DNA of 64,000 nt, taken from contig CAVUHO010000004.1 in the NCBI GenBank assembly GCA_963741385.1, positions 62,001 to 126,000 on the forward strand, given 5' to 3'. The first letter of the stretch is position 1; every line of letters starts with the position of its first letter. This document shows, piece by piece, positions 36,548 through 45,293 of this stretch. The notes under the pieces were generated by a model, which was not told where the DNA came from, ran no database searches, and was given only the letters and a program-made list of their open reading frames with translations. Made by a program: the position numbers and the translations under genes. Origin of the DNA: Sulfomarinibacter sp963741385 (GTDB taxonomy: Bacteria > Acidobacteriota > Thermoanaerobaculia > Thermoanaerobaculales > Sulfomarinibacteraceae).

Positions 36548-38020
36548 ATGCGCAGTACCTTCGATCAGATTCATACCGCCCTCTCCTCCGCATATCCGAT
36601 TACGGTTCTCGTGAGCCCGGAGGAGGATCGCCAGGAACAACTGCTCAAGCGATTCGGGTCCGCCGCCAAACCCAACCCGCTGCCGGTGGTGGTGTGGAAC
36701 TGCGTCGACGGATTCATCAATCAGGGAACGGGAAACCACCGCGACCCCATGGAGGCTCTCGCCTGGATAGCTTCGGAGGCGCCTCGCGGCCTCTACCTGC
36801 TCAAGGATTTCGACGGCATGCTCGAAGATCGCCTGCTGCGCCGGCGGCTTCGCGATACCGCCATGAAGATCCGCAACACCGGGCGGTTCCTGTTTCTCCT
36901 GCAGCAGAACGCAGAGCTTCCGGACTCCATCAAACCCCTGGCCTATATCGTCGTCTCCCTGTTTCCGGACGACGGCGAGATCAGGTCGCTGGTGACGGAT
37001 CTCCTCAGTCAACGGGCTGAAGAACCGAGCATCGTGGATCGTCTGGTGGCGTCTCTCAAGGGAATGTCGTTGACCGAGGCCGAGCACTTGTTGAGGCGCC
37101 TGCTGGAGCGCCACACCGACCTCGACGAGGCGTTTTTCCGGGAAGTTCTCGGCGAAAAAGAACAGATCACCCGCAAGGAAGGCATCCTCGAGTTCGTACC
37201 GCCCGACGCCAGCCTCAGCCAACTCGGGGGCCTCGACCAACTCAAGGAGTGGGTCGCCGAGCGCAGCTCTTTGTTTCTCCCCGAAGCCCGGGCGAAGGAC
37301 CTGCCGCGACCTCGTGGCGTCCTGCTGATGGGCATTTCCGGTTGCGGCAAGAGCCTTGCGGTGAAGGTCATCGCGCACGACTGGAAGATGCCGCTGTTCC
37401 GGCTCGACATGAACCTCGTGTTTGCCGGGGTTCACGGTTCGGCCGAGTGGATCTTTCACCGCGCCCTGGAGGCCGTGGAGTCGGTGGCGCCCGCCATCCT
37501 GTGGATCGACGAGATCGAAATGGGGATCGCCGGATACAACGAAGGCGAGACCGGCGCCAACACCAGGATCTTCTCGAGCTTTCTGACCTGGATGCAGGAG
37601 CACCGGGGCGACGTTTTCGTCGCCGCGACGGCAAACCGGATCCACCTGCTGCCCGCGGAGATCCTCCGCAAGGGTCGATTCGATCAGGTCTTTTTTGTCG
37701 ACCTGCCGAACGAAGAAGAACGCAAGGAAATCATGTCGATTCACCTCGACCGCAACAGTCTCGAAACCTCCCGGTACGACCTCATCCTGCTCGCCTCCGC
37801 AACCCGGGGCTGGAACGGCGCGGAGATCGAACAGGCCGTCGCATCAGCCCGCATCACCGGCCATGCGCGCGGCGTCGAGGTCTCACAGAACGATATGCTG
37901 GCCTCCTTCGGCAAGATCATCCCGCTGTCCCGCACCATGGAGGAACAACTCAAGGCGATCCGCTCGTGGGCGCGCACCCGGGCCCTGCCCGCGACCCGCA
38001 CAATAAAGCCCGAAATGTGA
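36548..38020 (+). CDS. Ycf46-like AAA+ ATPase
   Basis: 490 residues. The N-terminal half (about 1-215) is a degenerate AAA-like module (RGLYLLKDFDGMLED, RFLFLLQQNAELPDSIKPLA). The C-terminal half holds the active module: Walker A GISGCGKS, Walker B AILWIDEIEMG, sensor-1 FVAATANR and the arginine-finger region LPAEILRKGRFDQVFFVDLP. The order and the inactive first module match the Ycf46 family of cyanobacteria and other bacteria, linked to stress and CO2/photosynthesis regulation there and of unknown role here. Its stop overlaps the next start (GTGA). Confidence 0.85.
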   Translation: MRSTFDQIHTALSSAYPITVLVSPEEDRQEQLLKRFGSAAKPNPLPVVVWNCVDGFINQGTGNHRDPMEALAWIASEAPRGLYLLKDFDGMLEDRLLRRRLRDTAMKIRNTGRFLFLLQQNAELPDSIKPLAYIVVSLFPDDGEIRSLVTDLLSQRAEEPSIVDRLVASLKGMSLTEAEHLLRRLLERHTDLDEAFFREVLGEKEQITRKEGILEFVPPDASLSQLGGLDQLKEWVAERSSLFLPEARAKDLPRPRGVLLMGISGCGKSLAVKVIAHDWKMPLFRLDMNLVFAGVHGSAEWIFHRALEAVESVAPAILWIDEIEMGIAGYNEGETGANTRIFSSFLTWMQEHRGDVFVAATANRIHLLPAEILRKGRFDQVFFVDLPNEEERKEIMSIHLDRNSLETSRYDLILLASATRGWNGAEIEQAVASARITGHARGVEVSQNDMLASFGKIIPLSRTMEEQLKAIRSWARTRALPATRTIKPEM

Positions 38021-38946
38021 GCGCCTCGCAGCCCGCTGAGGATCTTACCCGCTGCATCGTGACGCGGGAGCACGAGGGCGCTCGCATCGACGTCTTTCTC
38101 GCCGCGGTCACGCAACTCAGCCGGCGGGCCACCCGCCGCCTCCTGACCGAGGGCACGATCCGGTTCAACGGCCGGCCGATAAGGGTGCAGTCGCGCCCGG
38201 TCACCGCCGGGGATGTCGTGGATATCCTGCAACCCCCCGCCGAACTTGGAGTCGGACCGCTGCCGAACATCGTCACCCCGACGATACTCCACCAGGATCG
38301 CTGGCTGCTGGTGGCGGCCAAGCCCGCCGGCGTGCTGTCGGCCTCCGCCGAAAACATGCAGCAGGGGGAGCTCGCGTTCGATCAACAGGTCCTGGTGGCC
38401 AGGGCCGTCGCGGATGGCAAGCGACCATTCCTGCGTCTGGTCCACCGTCTCGATCGGGTCACCAGCGGAGCGATCCTCTTCGCGTGCCACCCCGAGGCGC
38501 TGCCTCCGTTGACCTCGGCCTGGGGCAAAGGTCTGGTGGAGCGAGTGTACGTGGCGGTCGTCGAGGGCCACCCGGAGTTCGAACGGGTTGAGATCGACCG
38601 CCCGATCGCTCGCGACCGGCTCCATGCGTGGCGCTTCACCACCGACCCCTCGGGTCGGAAGGCAGCGACGGAGGCTCGGGTGGTCGCTCACCTTGAAAAC
38701 GGTCTCGCGGTGGTCGAGTGCCGGCTGGTCACCGGTCGAACCCACCAGGTGCGGGTCCACCTTGCGTCGGTCGGCCACCCGGTCCTCGGCGACCGCCTGT
38801 ACGGGTCCCGGCGGGCTGACGAAGCGCCACGCCCGCTGCTCCACGCGGCCTCGCTCACCTTCCCCCACCCCAGGTCAGGCGAAAAGCTGCACATCGTCTG
38901 CCCACCGCCCGATGACATCGCCGCCTTTCTGACTGACGAGATCTGA
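38017..38946 (+). CDS. RluA/RluD-family pseudouridine synthase
   Basis: 309 residues from GTG 38017. An N-terminal S4 RNA-binding domain (about 15-75, RIDVFLAAVTQLSRRATRRL) is followed by the catalytic domain with RLVHRLDRVTSGAIL, whose HRLDR aspartate is the nucleophile, and the family's VECRLVTGRTHQVRVHLA and HPVLGDRLYG motifs. It converts uridine to pseudouridine in rRNA or tRNA; which position cannot be told from the sequence alone. Co-translated with the AAA ATPase. Confidence 0.92.
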   Translation: MSASQPAEDLTRCIVTREHEGARIDVFLAAVTQLSRRATRRLLTEGTIRFNGRPIRVQSRPVTAGDVVDILQPPAELGVGPLPNIVTPTILHQDRWLLVAAKPAGVLSASAENMQQGELAFDQQVLVARAVADGKRPFLRLVHRLDRVTSGAILFACHPEALPPLTSAWGKGLVERVYVAVVEGHPEFERVEIDRPIARDRLHAWRFTTDPSGRKAATEARVVAHLENGLAVVECRLVTGRTHQVRVHLASVGHPVLGDRLYGSRRADEAPRPLLHAASLTFPHPRSGEKLHIVCPPPDDIAAFLTDEI

Positions 38947-38978
38947 AACGCTTCTGCCTAGAGGTTTCGAGCAATTCA

Positions 38979-39012
<34 letters not shown>

Positions 39013-39027
39013 TCCGACAGGGCAGCG

Positions 39028-39033
39028 TATAAT
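39028..39033 (+). promoter_or_regulatory. -10 box of NfeD-like gene
   Basis: Consensus TATAAT, 6 nt before GTG 39040, with no ribosome-binding site between. The best single case for a leaderless transcript in this window. Confidence 0.55.
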
Positions 39034-39039
39034 GCACCA

Positions 39040-39573
39040 GTGACCTGGGGATTTGCTTATTTGCTCATATTTCTCGGCGGCTTCACTCTCGCCCTGGTCA
39101 CCGGGTTCGGTCGACGCCTCTTGCATCCCACCGAGCTCTGCGACCACGTCATCGTCCCTTCTCACGAACACCTGTGGAGCATGCGCTTTCCGGCTGCCGA
39201 TATCCTGGCCTCGTTTCTCACCCTTTTCGGTCTGACTGCAGTCGTCGTCCACGGCTTGACCTCGCTGGCTCCGAAGCATGAACTCGCGATCGCCGGCGCG
39301 GCGGGGTTGGTCGGCATCGTCGCCCTGAGGTCATGGCTGCGTCGGGTGTGCGACCCGTGTGAACAGTTGCGGTCGGGGACCCAGGAGGTTCGCGTGGTTC
39401 GGGAAATCCCCGGCAACGGCTATGGACAGGTCGAGGTCATCATGGCGGGCGCGCAGATCAAGCTGGCTGCGAGGTCGGAAGTTGCGGAGCCCATTCCGGT
39501 GGGCACGATCGTGGAGATTCTCGATCGCAGTGAGTCGGTGGTGGTCGTCGTGCCGCGCGTCGTCCACACATGA
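39040..39573 (+). CDS. NfeD-like membrane protein
   Basis: 177 residues from GTG 39040. Three hydrophobic segments (about 4-22, 52-72, 78-94) are followed by a soluble C-terminal domain of about 75 residues with OB-fold-like strands (VEVIMAGAQIKLAARSEVAE...VPVGTIVEILDRSESVVVVV). This is the layout of short NfeD/YuaF proteins, which help organise membrane microdomains with SPFH proteins, although no SPFH partner is adjacent. Assignment by architecture only. Confidence 0.5.
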   Translation: MTWGFAYLLIFLGGFTLALVTGFGRRLLHPTELCDHVIVPSHEHLWSMRFPAADILASFLTLFGLTAVVVHGLTSLAPKHELAIAGAAGLVGIVALRSWLRRVCDPCEQLRSGTQEVRVVREIPGNGYGQVEVIMAGAQIKLAARSEVAEPIPVGTIVEILDRSESVVVVVPRVVHT

Positions 39574-39619
39574 TCGCGAGCCTGCCGATGTTCCACGGCC
39601 GCCTTTCCGGGCCCGGCCG

Positions 39620-40222
39620 GTGAGCCGGTCGAAGATCCTGCTGGCAAGCGGGTCGCCGCGCCGCAGACAGATCCTCGAGTTGATCGGAATCGACTGCGAT
39701 GTGATTCCGTCCGGCATCGACGAACGGCCTGAAGATGGCGAGACCCCGGTGGACTTCGCTCGACGGGCGGCCCGCGACAAGGCCCTCGATGTCTCCATCC
39801 ATCGCCCCGACCGCTGGGTCCTCGGCGCTGATACGGTGGTCGAGGTTGACGGCCTCATCCTCGGCAAACCGGAGGGCGCCAACGGCGCCCGCGCGATGCT
39901 CCGGTCCCTTTCGGGCCGCGAACACCTGGTCCACACGGCGGTGTCGCTGGTTGTCGCCGGCGAGGCTCGATGCCTCGTGGACACCGCCATGGTGCGGTTT
40001 TTCAACCTCGAAGACACGGTCATCTCGTGGTATGTGGACACCGGCGAACCCATGGACAAGGCAGGAGCCTACGCCATCCAGGGCATCGGCGGTCTGCTCG
40101 TCGCCGAGATGCGGGGATCCCCGCACACCGTCGTCGGACTGCCGATCCACCGCCTTCCTGAGCTGTTTGCCGCTCGGGGAATCGACTTCTGGAGCCAGCT
40201 GCAGCCCCGGCGGTGCGTCTGA
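39620..40222 (+). CDS. maf: Maf family nucleotide pyrophosphatase
   Basis: 200 residues from GTG 39620. ILLASGSPRRRQIL at the N-terminus and LGADTVVEVDG are the two Maf signatures, with the conserved ERPEDGETP and GAYAIQGIGG segments. Maf proteins hydrolyse non-canonical nucleoside triphosphates (dTTP/UTP-type or m7GTP-type) and affect septum formation. The subgroup is not assigned. Confidence 0.92.
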   Translation: MSRSKILLASGSPRRRQILELIGIDCDVIPSGIDERPEDGETPVDFARRAARDKALDVSIHRPDRWVLGADTVVEVDGLILGKPEGANGARAMLRSLSGREHLVHTAVSLVVAGEARCLVDTAMVRFFNLEDTVISWYVDTGEPMDKAGAYAIQGIGGLLVAEMRGSPHTVVGLPIHRLPELFAARGIDFWSQLQPRRCV

Positions 40223-40228
40223 AGATCC

Positions 40229-40522
40229 TCACTCGCCGCAGGTGATGGGCTTGCCGAAATCTTTGAAGGAGAAGCTGCTGAAGATGTGGTGGCCGTTGAA
40301 GTCGAGCACCCGGCAGTCCTCCGACGACTCGAGGTCGGCCGAGATCACGTCGAACGGGACGCCGTAAACCGATCGCGCACGATCAACGGACACCTCGTGG
40401 CCGATGAACTTCGTGATGCCCTTCTGCGCGAGCTTTCGGACGAGACGCTCGTCGGTCAAGTCCGGGAACGTGGTCAACAACAGGATGGGCCCGGTTCCGG
40501 AGAAAATGACGAAGGCTCGCAC
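40229..40522 (-). CDS. small conserved cytosolic protein, paralogue of next gene
   Basis: 97 residues from GTG 40522, with AGGAG 9 nt upstream. It reads MRAFVIFSGTGPILLLTTFP, then KGITKFIGHEVSVDRARSVYG and ends with VLDFNGHHIFSSFSFKDFG. It is about half identical to the protein at 40588-40881 over the entire length. I have seen similar small proteins in several phyla without a known function. The alpha/beta pattern suggests a single compact domain. Confidence 0.75.
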   Translation of the reverse strand: MRAFVIFSGTGPILLLTTFPDLTDERLVRKLAQKGITKFIGHEVSVDRARSVYGVPFDVISADLESSEDCRVLDFNGHHIFSSFSFKDFGKPITCGE

Positions 40523-40587
40523 CCGGGCTCTCCTTTCTCGCCGCCTGCCGCGCCGGCCCCCAGGTCACCCGCGGAAACTCCAGGCGC

Positions 40588-40881
40588 TCAGTGTTCGCAG
40601 TGGATCGCCTCACCCAATTCGGAGAACGGCACACGGTAAAAGATGTGCGGTCCGTCGAAATCGAGAACCCTCAGGTTCACGCCGCGCGCGATGTCCGCGG
40701 CGATCACCTCGAACGGGAGCCCGTAGAACTCGTGCAACCGATCCACCGGGACCTCGTACGCAATGAACTTGTCGATCCCCTGGCGGCGCAGAGACCCGAG
40801 AAGCGCCTCCCCTGTGATGCACGAGTTCGAGGTCATCACGAGGAGGGGCCCATTTTCGGTCAATACGAGAAATGACCTCAT
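40588..40881 (-). CDS. small conserved cytosolic protein, tandem paralogue
   Basis: 97 residues from ATG 40881, same length as its downstream paralogue: MRSFLVLTENGPLLVMTSN, RQGIDKFIAYEVPVDRLHEF, VLDFDGPHIFYRVPFSELGE. The conserved elements are the first strand with a G-P, the K-F-I-x-x-E-V segment and V-L-D-F-x-G near the C-terminus. The two genes are 65 nt apart in the same direction and look like a local duplication followed by divergence. Function unknown. Confidence 0.75.
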   Translation of the reverse strand: MRSFLVLTENGPLLVMTSNSCITGEALLGSLRRQGIDKFIAYEVPVDRLHEFYGLPFEVIAADIARGVNLRVLDFDGPHIFYRVPFSELGEAIHCEH

Positions 40882-40961
40882 GGCGCCTCCCTCGTCCGCT
40901 ATTCGGGCGGATGTCTGTATACCAATGTGGTTCGAGGAGGGACCGACGTCAAGGACCCGGA

Positions 40962-42782
40962 TCACTGGGCAAAAGCGGCGGCCATGCCTTTGACGACGGC
41001 ACGCGCGAACTCCTCTCGCCACTGGCTGTCCAACATCAGCTCCCGATCCTCCGGGTTGGCCATATTGCAAACCTCGAGCAACACGGCGTTTTGGGCCGCG
41101 GTGTATCGCAACACCGCCGGCACCCAGCTTCGGCGCCCCCGCAACACCCTGTCGCGGATTGGTTCGTATGGGTGCACCCTGATGTTGTTTTTCTCGAGAC
41201 CGGTCAGGATTCCCTCCGCGAGATGGCGCGACGAAGCCTCGGCCCGGGCCTTGAAATCCGCCCCCAGGCGGATGGTCGGGTGGTTCCGGTACTCCGCGTA
41301 GGTCTCGATGTCTTGGCGCCGGACCGTGTACGGTTTGTCGGGGCGAAGGTAGCGGGACGGGACATAAGCCATCGCACCGCGCACGCTCGGATGCAGTGAA
41401 TCGGCGTGGATCGACAGAAAGACCGTCTTCGAACGCGGGACGTTCGGGCCCAACTGGTTCAGGATAATGTCGTTGGCCAGATACCAGCGAAGGTGAACGC
41501 CGAGCACCGGATCCTCGAGGTCATATCTGGGGTGCGTCAACAGAAACGCGTCCCGCCGTTGCACGAGCCGGTCCGATCCGGGCACCGTGTAGCCGATCTT
41601 CCCGTCCTTGATGGTGGTCCACACAGTGGCGCGGGTGTGGCGTTCGAGGTTGGCTTTGATCCGGCACATGATGTCGTAGGCGTAGGTGGCCTCCCAGATC
41701 CCTTGTGACACGGCGCCGGAGTCCTTGCCGCCGTGGCCCGCGTCGAGAATGATCTGCACGCCGGACAGATTGGCCGCGTCCACGATCTCGAGGAACTGCT
41801 GCAGGTCCCGGCGCTCCTGGGCCCACGCCTGCCGGCGCGGGTTGTCGGCGGGGAGATACTCCGGGAGCAAGAGATCGAGGGGAATCTTCACCGGGTAGCC
41901 GACGGAGATGTCGGTCACGTCGCGGATGCCCGATCGGGCAGCGATCTCCATGGCCGTCTCATTGACCTGAACCGCCAGCAGCTGGCCGGTAAAACGCACC
42001 ACGACCGCGGAGTACAGGGCTTCGCCGCGTTGCAGACGGTAGACGGCGAATTCACCGAGCTCGTCGGCGCCGTACTGGAGCCCTCCGGCTGCCGCTCGCG
42101 GCTGGGCTCCCGGCGTCGCGGTGGCCACCGGGCCCCGGGGGGTGGGGGTGGTTGGTCTGGGGGTCGGGGTCGCTACCGGAACGAGGTTCCGAAATACGGG
42201 CAATAACAGCTCCTCGGGGACCGTCACCGGGCGCCCACGAGCCGGGCCCGCCTGCCGTGAGTCCGGGTTGGCCTCGAGGAGAGCTGTGGCGCGATCTGCG
42301 GAACCTGTAAAGACGGCGGCCAGCCAGCTCCAACTCTCCTCGCCGCCGCGATAGGGATCGAGGACCCAATGCTGCCAGCCATCGACCGTCCGCACATCCA
42401 CGGGAAAGACCCGTTGAACAGCTTCGAGGCGGGTCTCCGGACGCAGTAATTCCACAGGCACACGGACGGCCCGTTCACGCATCGGCACATTCATTCCCGG
42501 GTTGGCCTTGCGCAGTGCGCCGACGGTATCGGTCGACCCCGTGTAGCGCCGCGCGAGCGTGATCCACCCATCGCCGCGTATCGGGTCCACCAAGAGAGCG
42601 GGGGGTCCTCCTCGCTCCCACCGAATCAATCCGTGGGGTGGAAAGACGATGTCGATCGACCGGGGGCGCTGATCCTGGACCCACGCCACCACTGGCACAA
42701 GCAACGCCGACGCCAGAATCACGCAACGGACCAGTCCCGACGGTCGACCGGCTCGAACACTTCGCGTGCCGCCTGGCCTCAT
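40962..42782 (-). CDS. N-acetylmuramoyl-L-alanine amidase with LysM-like region
   Basis: 606 residues from ATG 42782. N-terminal signal peptide or anchor (LVRCVILASALLVPVVAWVQ). Residues about 45-290 contain at least two LysM-like segments (WITLARRYTGSTDTVGALRK, WSWLAAVFTGSADRATALLE) and a Pro/Thr-rich linker. The C-terminal Amidase_3 domain (from about 385) shows ILDAGHGGKDSGA and FLSIHADSLHP, which supply the zinc-binding His residues, and LLEVCNMANPED near the active-site Glu. It should cleave the amide between peptide and glycan in the periplasm. Divergent from a histidine kinase gene. Confidence 0.85.
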   Translation of the reverse strand: MRPGGTRSVRAGRPSGLVRCVILASALLVPVVAWVQDQRPRSIDIVFPPHGLIRWERGGPPALLVDPIRGDGWITLARRYTGSTDTVGALRKANPGMNVPMRERAVRVPVELLRPETRLEAVQRVFPVDVRTVDGWQHWVLDPYRGGEESWSWLAAVFTGSADRATALLEANPDSRQAGPARGRPVTVPEELLLPVFRNLVPVATPTPRPTTPTPRGPVATATPGAQPRAAAGGLQYGADELGEFAVYRLQRGEALYSAVVVRFTGQLLAVQVNETAMEIAARSGIRDVTDISVGYPVKIPLDLLLPEYLPADNPRRQAWAQERRDLQQFLEIVDAANLSGVQIILDAGHGGKDSGAVSQGIWEATYAYDIMCRIKANLERHTRATVWTTIKDGKIGYTVPGSDRLVQRRDAFLLTHPRYDLEDPVLGVHLRWYLANDIILNQLGPNVPRSKTVFLSIHADSLHPSVRGAMAYVPSRYLRPDKPYTVRRQDIETYAEYRNHPTIRLGADFKARAEASSRHLAEGILTGLEKNNIRVHPYEPIRDRVLRGRRSWVPAVLRYTAAQNAVLLEVCNMANPEDRELMLDSQWREEFARAVVKGMAAAFAQ

Positions 42783-42864
42783 CGCCAACGCGTCCACCAC
42801 GAGGGAGCTGCCACAATCAGTCTGTGAATCGCCGTCTCCTGTACGTGTTCGGGCGGGCGCACCG

Positions 42865-42870
42865 TATACT
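42865..42870 (+). promoter_or_regulatory. putative -10 box of histidine kinase gene
   Basis: TATACT, 24 nt before ATG 42895; unlike the leaderless cases, GAGGTG follows before the start, so this transcript would carry a short leader with a ribosome-binding site. Confidence 0.45.
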
Positions 42871-42894
42871 CGGAGATACCCGCGAGGTGGGCCG

Positions 42895-43713
42895 ATGGTA
42901 ACACGCCACAACCGACCCGAAACCGATGCCGCGCGCACCGCGGATGAGCTCCGGGAACTTCTTCAGGCGAGGACTCTCGAGGTCGCGGAGCTCCATCGGA
43001 AGCTCACGGAACTCGAGACCCGGGGAACCGCGTTTCTCACTGCCGCGTCCCACGCCGTCATGAATCCACTCACCATCATTCAGAGCTATCTCGAGATCGT
43101 TCTTTCGGATCTCCGGGGCGGCCTCTCCGACCAGCAGGCCGGCTTCGTGGATACCGCGCATGCGGCCGCACTGAGGATGCACCGACTGATCGACGACCTG
43201 GTCGAGTTGGCGGCCCTCGAAATGGGCGCCGCGGAGCTCGAAATGAGCGCCGTGCAGGTTGGCGACCTGGTGGCCGATGTGTGCGCGTCGTTCGCTCCGG
43301 CGGCCGAAACGGGCGGGATCGAGCTCTCGGTGGCGATCACCCCCGATCTGCCCCGGGTGCAGGCAGACCCCGCACGCCTGCGCAACGCGGTCGACGCCGT
43401 GGTGTCGAACGCCGTTCGGTTGACACCTCACGGCGGCCGGATCCGCCTCACGGTATCGCAGAGCGACGTCTGCGTGGTCATCGGTGTCGAGGACACAGGC
43501 CCCGGGATCCCCTCCGACCGGCTCGATCACGTGTTTGACCCTTTCGTCCGGCTTTCCCGTCGCAACGGAGAACCGCCGGGCGGCGCGGGCCTCGGTCTGA
43601 GCCTCGCGCGGCGGCAGATCGAGGCCTTTGGCGGTCACATCAAGGTCTCGAGCGCCATCGACAACGGCAGCTCGTTCTCCCTCGTGATCCCCGCACTGAT
43701 TGAAGATCGATGA
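42895..43713 (+). CDS. soluble histidine kinase
   Basis: 272 residues from ATG 42895 (GAGGTG upstream). No membrane span. A short coiled coil (about 18-45) leads to a HisKA-type dimerisation helix with the phospho-acceptor His53 in TAASHAVMNPLTII, where the usual E-L-R after His is replaced by A-V-M. The HATPase part contains the N-box VSNAVRLTP, G1 DTGPGIP and G2 GGAGLGLSLARR. It is cytoplasmic and lacks an input domain, so it probably works with a partner sensor. No response regulator is adjacent. Confidence 0.85.
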   Translation: MVTRHNRPETDAARTADELRELLQARTLEVAELHRKLTELETRGTAFLTAASHAVMNPLTIIQSYLEIVLSDLRGGLSDQQAGFVDTAHAAALRMHRLIDDLVELAALEMGAAELEMSAVQVGDLVADVCASFAPAAETGGIELSVAITPDLPRVQADPARLRNAVDAVVSNAVRLTPHGGRIRLTVSQSDVCVVIGVEDTGPGIPSDRLDHVFDPFVRLSRRNGEPPGGAGLGLSLARRQIEAFGGHIKVSSAIDNGSSFSLVIPALIEDR

Positions 43714-43793
43714 CTTCCCGTGCACCGTGACGTCGCGTTCACCGCGATGACACGACTTGATTCCCCGGCCTGGATGGTGTGTGATCTGGCGTG

Positions 43794-44921
43794 ATGAACA
43801 GCTTCGACTTCTTTTCGAAACACCTCGACGGATATCTTGATGAGCTTCGATTGCTGACCGCCATCGAGACGCCCACCGGAAATCTCCCGCAACTGGACCG
43901 TGCCGCCGACTTTCTGATGGAGCGGGTCGCCTCGCTCGGATATGTCGAGCGCACGGGAATGCCCGACCACGGTCCGATGCTTCGGATCGTGCGTGAAGGA
44001 ACCGGCGTCCGGGTGCTGCTGCTCGGTCACTTCGACACGGTGTGGCCGGTCGGGTCGTGGCCGACCCTTTGGAAAACCGACCAGGGGCGCGCCTATGGTC
44101 CGGGGGTGTACGACATGAAGGGAGGGCTGCTGTTCATCATCTGGCTTCTCCGTTTTCTCGAGCACCATGGCGAGCCCCACCCCCACATCGAGGCCATTCT
44201 CAACCCCGACGAGGAGATCGGCTCACCCGGCACCCGGCCCATTATCGAAGAGGCCGCGCGTCGCGCCGACGTGGTGTTCGTCCTCGAGCCGACCAACCTC
44301 GAGGGCAACCTCAAACTCGCGCGAAAGGGTTCGGGTGAGTATGTCATCACGATCCACGGTCGGTCCACCCACCAGGGGGTGGAACCGGAGCGCGGCGTCA
44401 ACGCCGTGGTCGAGGCCGCACACCAGATTCTCAGGGTGCTCGAGTTGGAAGACCTCTCGAAGGGGACGACCGTCGGTCCGAACGTGATCCAGGGTGGGCG
44501 GGTGAGCAACATGGTGCCGGATCGCGCGGAGATCCGGGTCGACGTGCGCGCGTGGACGGACGACGAAACCCGCCGGCTCGAGACCGCCATGAGAAACCTG
44601 AGCCCCGTCGTCAAAGGGAGTCAGATCCACGTCTTCGGCGGCTGGAACCGGCCGCCGATGGAGGTCAGCGAAACCTCACTGGAGATCTTCGAGGGTGCGC
44701 GGGTGCTCGGTCGCGGTCTCGGGCTGGAGCTTGAATGGGTCAAGTGGGGTGGGTCCTCCGACGCGAATATCGCAGCTTCGGTCGGGGCCCCGACGATTGA
44801 CGGTTTCGGTCCGGTTGGTGAAGGCGCGCATCAGACCGACGAGTGTATCGTTATCGACGAGATTCCGCGCCGCCTCGCGCTGCTGACCGAGGTGGTGCGG
44901 TCTTTCGTCCACATCAGTTGA
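43794..44921 (+). CDS. M20-family metallopeptidase (glutamate carboxypeptidase-like)
   Basis: 375 residues from ATG 43794 (GTG 43791 is one codon upstream). Zinc ligands in order: LLLGHFDTVWPVG (H-x-D), YDMKGG (bridging Asp), NPDEEIGS (Glu-Glu, catalytic base and ligand), VLEPTN and, at the C-terminus, EGAHQTDECI (His). The dimerisation domain sits at about 175-290. This is the CPG2/carboxypeptidase G-like branch of M20, which removes C-terminal Glu or similar from peptides or folates. Cytoplasmic; the substrate is inferred from family only. Confidence 0.88.
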   Translation: MNSFDFFSKHLDGYLDELRLLTAIETPTGNLPQLDRAADFLMERVASLGYVERTGMPDHGPMLRIVREGTGVRVLLLGHFDTVWPVGSWPTLWKTDQGRAYGPGVYDMKGGLLFIIWLLRFLEHHGEPHPHIEAILNPDEEIGSPGTRPIIEEAARRADVVFVLEPTNLEGNLKLARKGSGEYVITIHGRSTHQGVEPERGVNAVVEAAHQILRVLELEDLSKGTTVGPNVIQGGRVSNMVPDRAEIRVDVRAWTDDETRRLETAMRNLSPVVKGSQIHVFGGWNRPPMEVSETSLEIFEGARVLGRGLGLELEWVKWGGSSDANIAASVGAPTIDGFGPVGEGAHQTDECIVIDEIPRRLALLTEVVRSFVHIS

Positions 44922-44968
44922 AACGGCGGATCTGACACAATCCACCAAACCAACAGCGAAGGCATCTC

Positions 44969-45128
44969 ATTCACAAGGTCGTGATCGCGGGCGTAGTTCG
45001 GACTCCGAAAGGGGCGATTGGTGGTGGACATGACCCACCAGCTGCGCCGCCGACATCAGCAATTCGGGGTCACAACGCGGTGCGTCGGCGGCCGCATCGG
45101 CAGCGGCGAGGTCCCGTTGGCACTGTGA
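44969..45128 (+). pseudogene. thiolase (acetyl-CoA acetyltransferase) remnant with large internal deletion
   Basis: Only the two ends of a thiolase remain. The first 20 codons (44969-45029) read HKVVIAGVVRTPKGAIGGG, the thiolase N-terminus with its R-T-P-x-G motif. From 45030 another frame gives MTHQLRRRHQQFGVTTRCVG and ends at TGA 45128, matching the thiolase C-terminus, including the C-x-G-G around the second catalytic cysteine. About 1 kb (some 340 codons) is missing. The start codon position is now ATT, 6 nt after AAGG, suggesting a decayed ATG. Clearly non-functional; it marks a former gene between the peptidase and the pilin. Confidence 0.65.
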
Positions 45129-45139
45129 CCGCGATCACA
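45124..45139. promoter_or_regulatory. perfect CRP/FNR-like palindrome
   Basis: TGTGA-CCGCGA-TCACA, identical to the consensus half-sites of CRP-type regulators, extended by one base pair on each side. It overlaps the stop of the thiolase remnant and lies between convergent genes, so no regulated promoter is obvious. Chance or a role in ending transcription are alternatives. Confidence 0.35.
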
Positions 45140-45140
45140 G

Positions 45141-45195
45141 GGAGTGACCTCTGACGTCAATCGACTCGAAAATCGTTGACGTTTAGCGTCACTCC
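45141..45195. repeat. long imperfect palindrome
   Basis: Outer arms GGAGTGAC / GTCACTCC (45141-45148, 45188-45195) and inner arms ACGTCAA-CGA / TCG-TTGACGT pair perfectly around a small internal loop and an 8-nt apical loop. No T-run follows on either strand. The rest of the spacer to 45293 shows nothing recognisable. Confidence 0.55.
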
Positions 45196-45293
45196 GCGGC
45201 CGTTTTCAAATTGTTGATCGGGAGTCGAGAACGGCGTTTCTGCCCCACCCACGACGATCCCAGACGCCAGTTTCTCCACGCAGGGTTCGCAGA

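Noticed and set aside
36263..37744. 493-codon open frame antisense to DedA and the AAA ATPase
   Set aside because: Shadow; the AAA motifs on the + strand are unmistakable.
42790..42862. tRNA-like sequence upstream of the histidine kinase
   Set aside because: The ends GCGTCC and GGGCGC can pair, but no D-arm, anticodon arm or T-loop consensus can be drawn.
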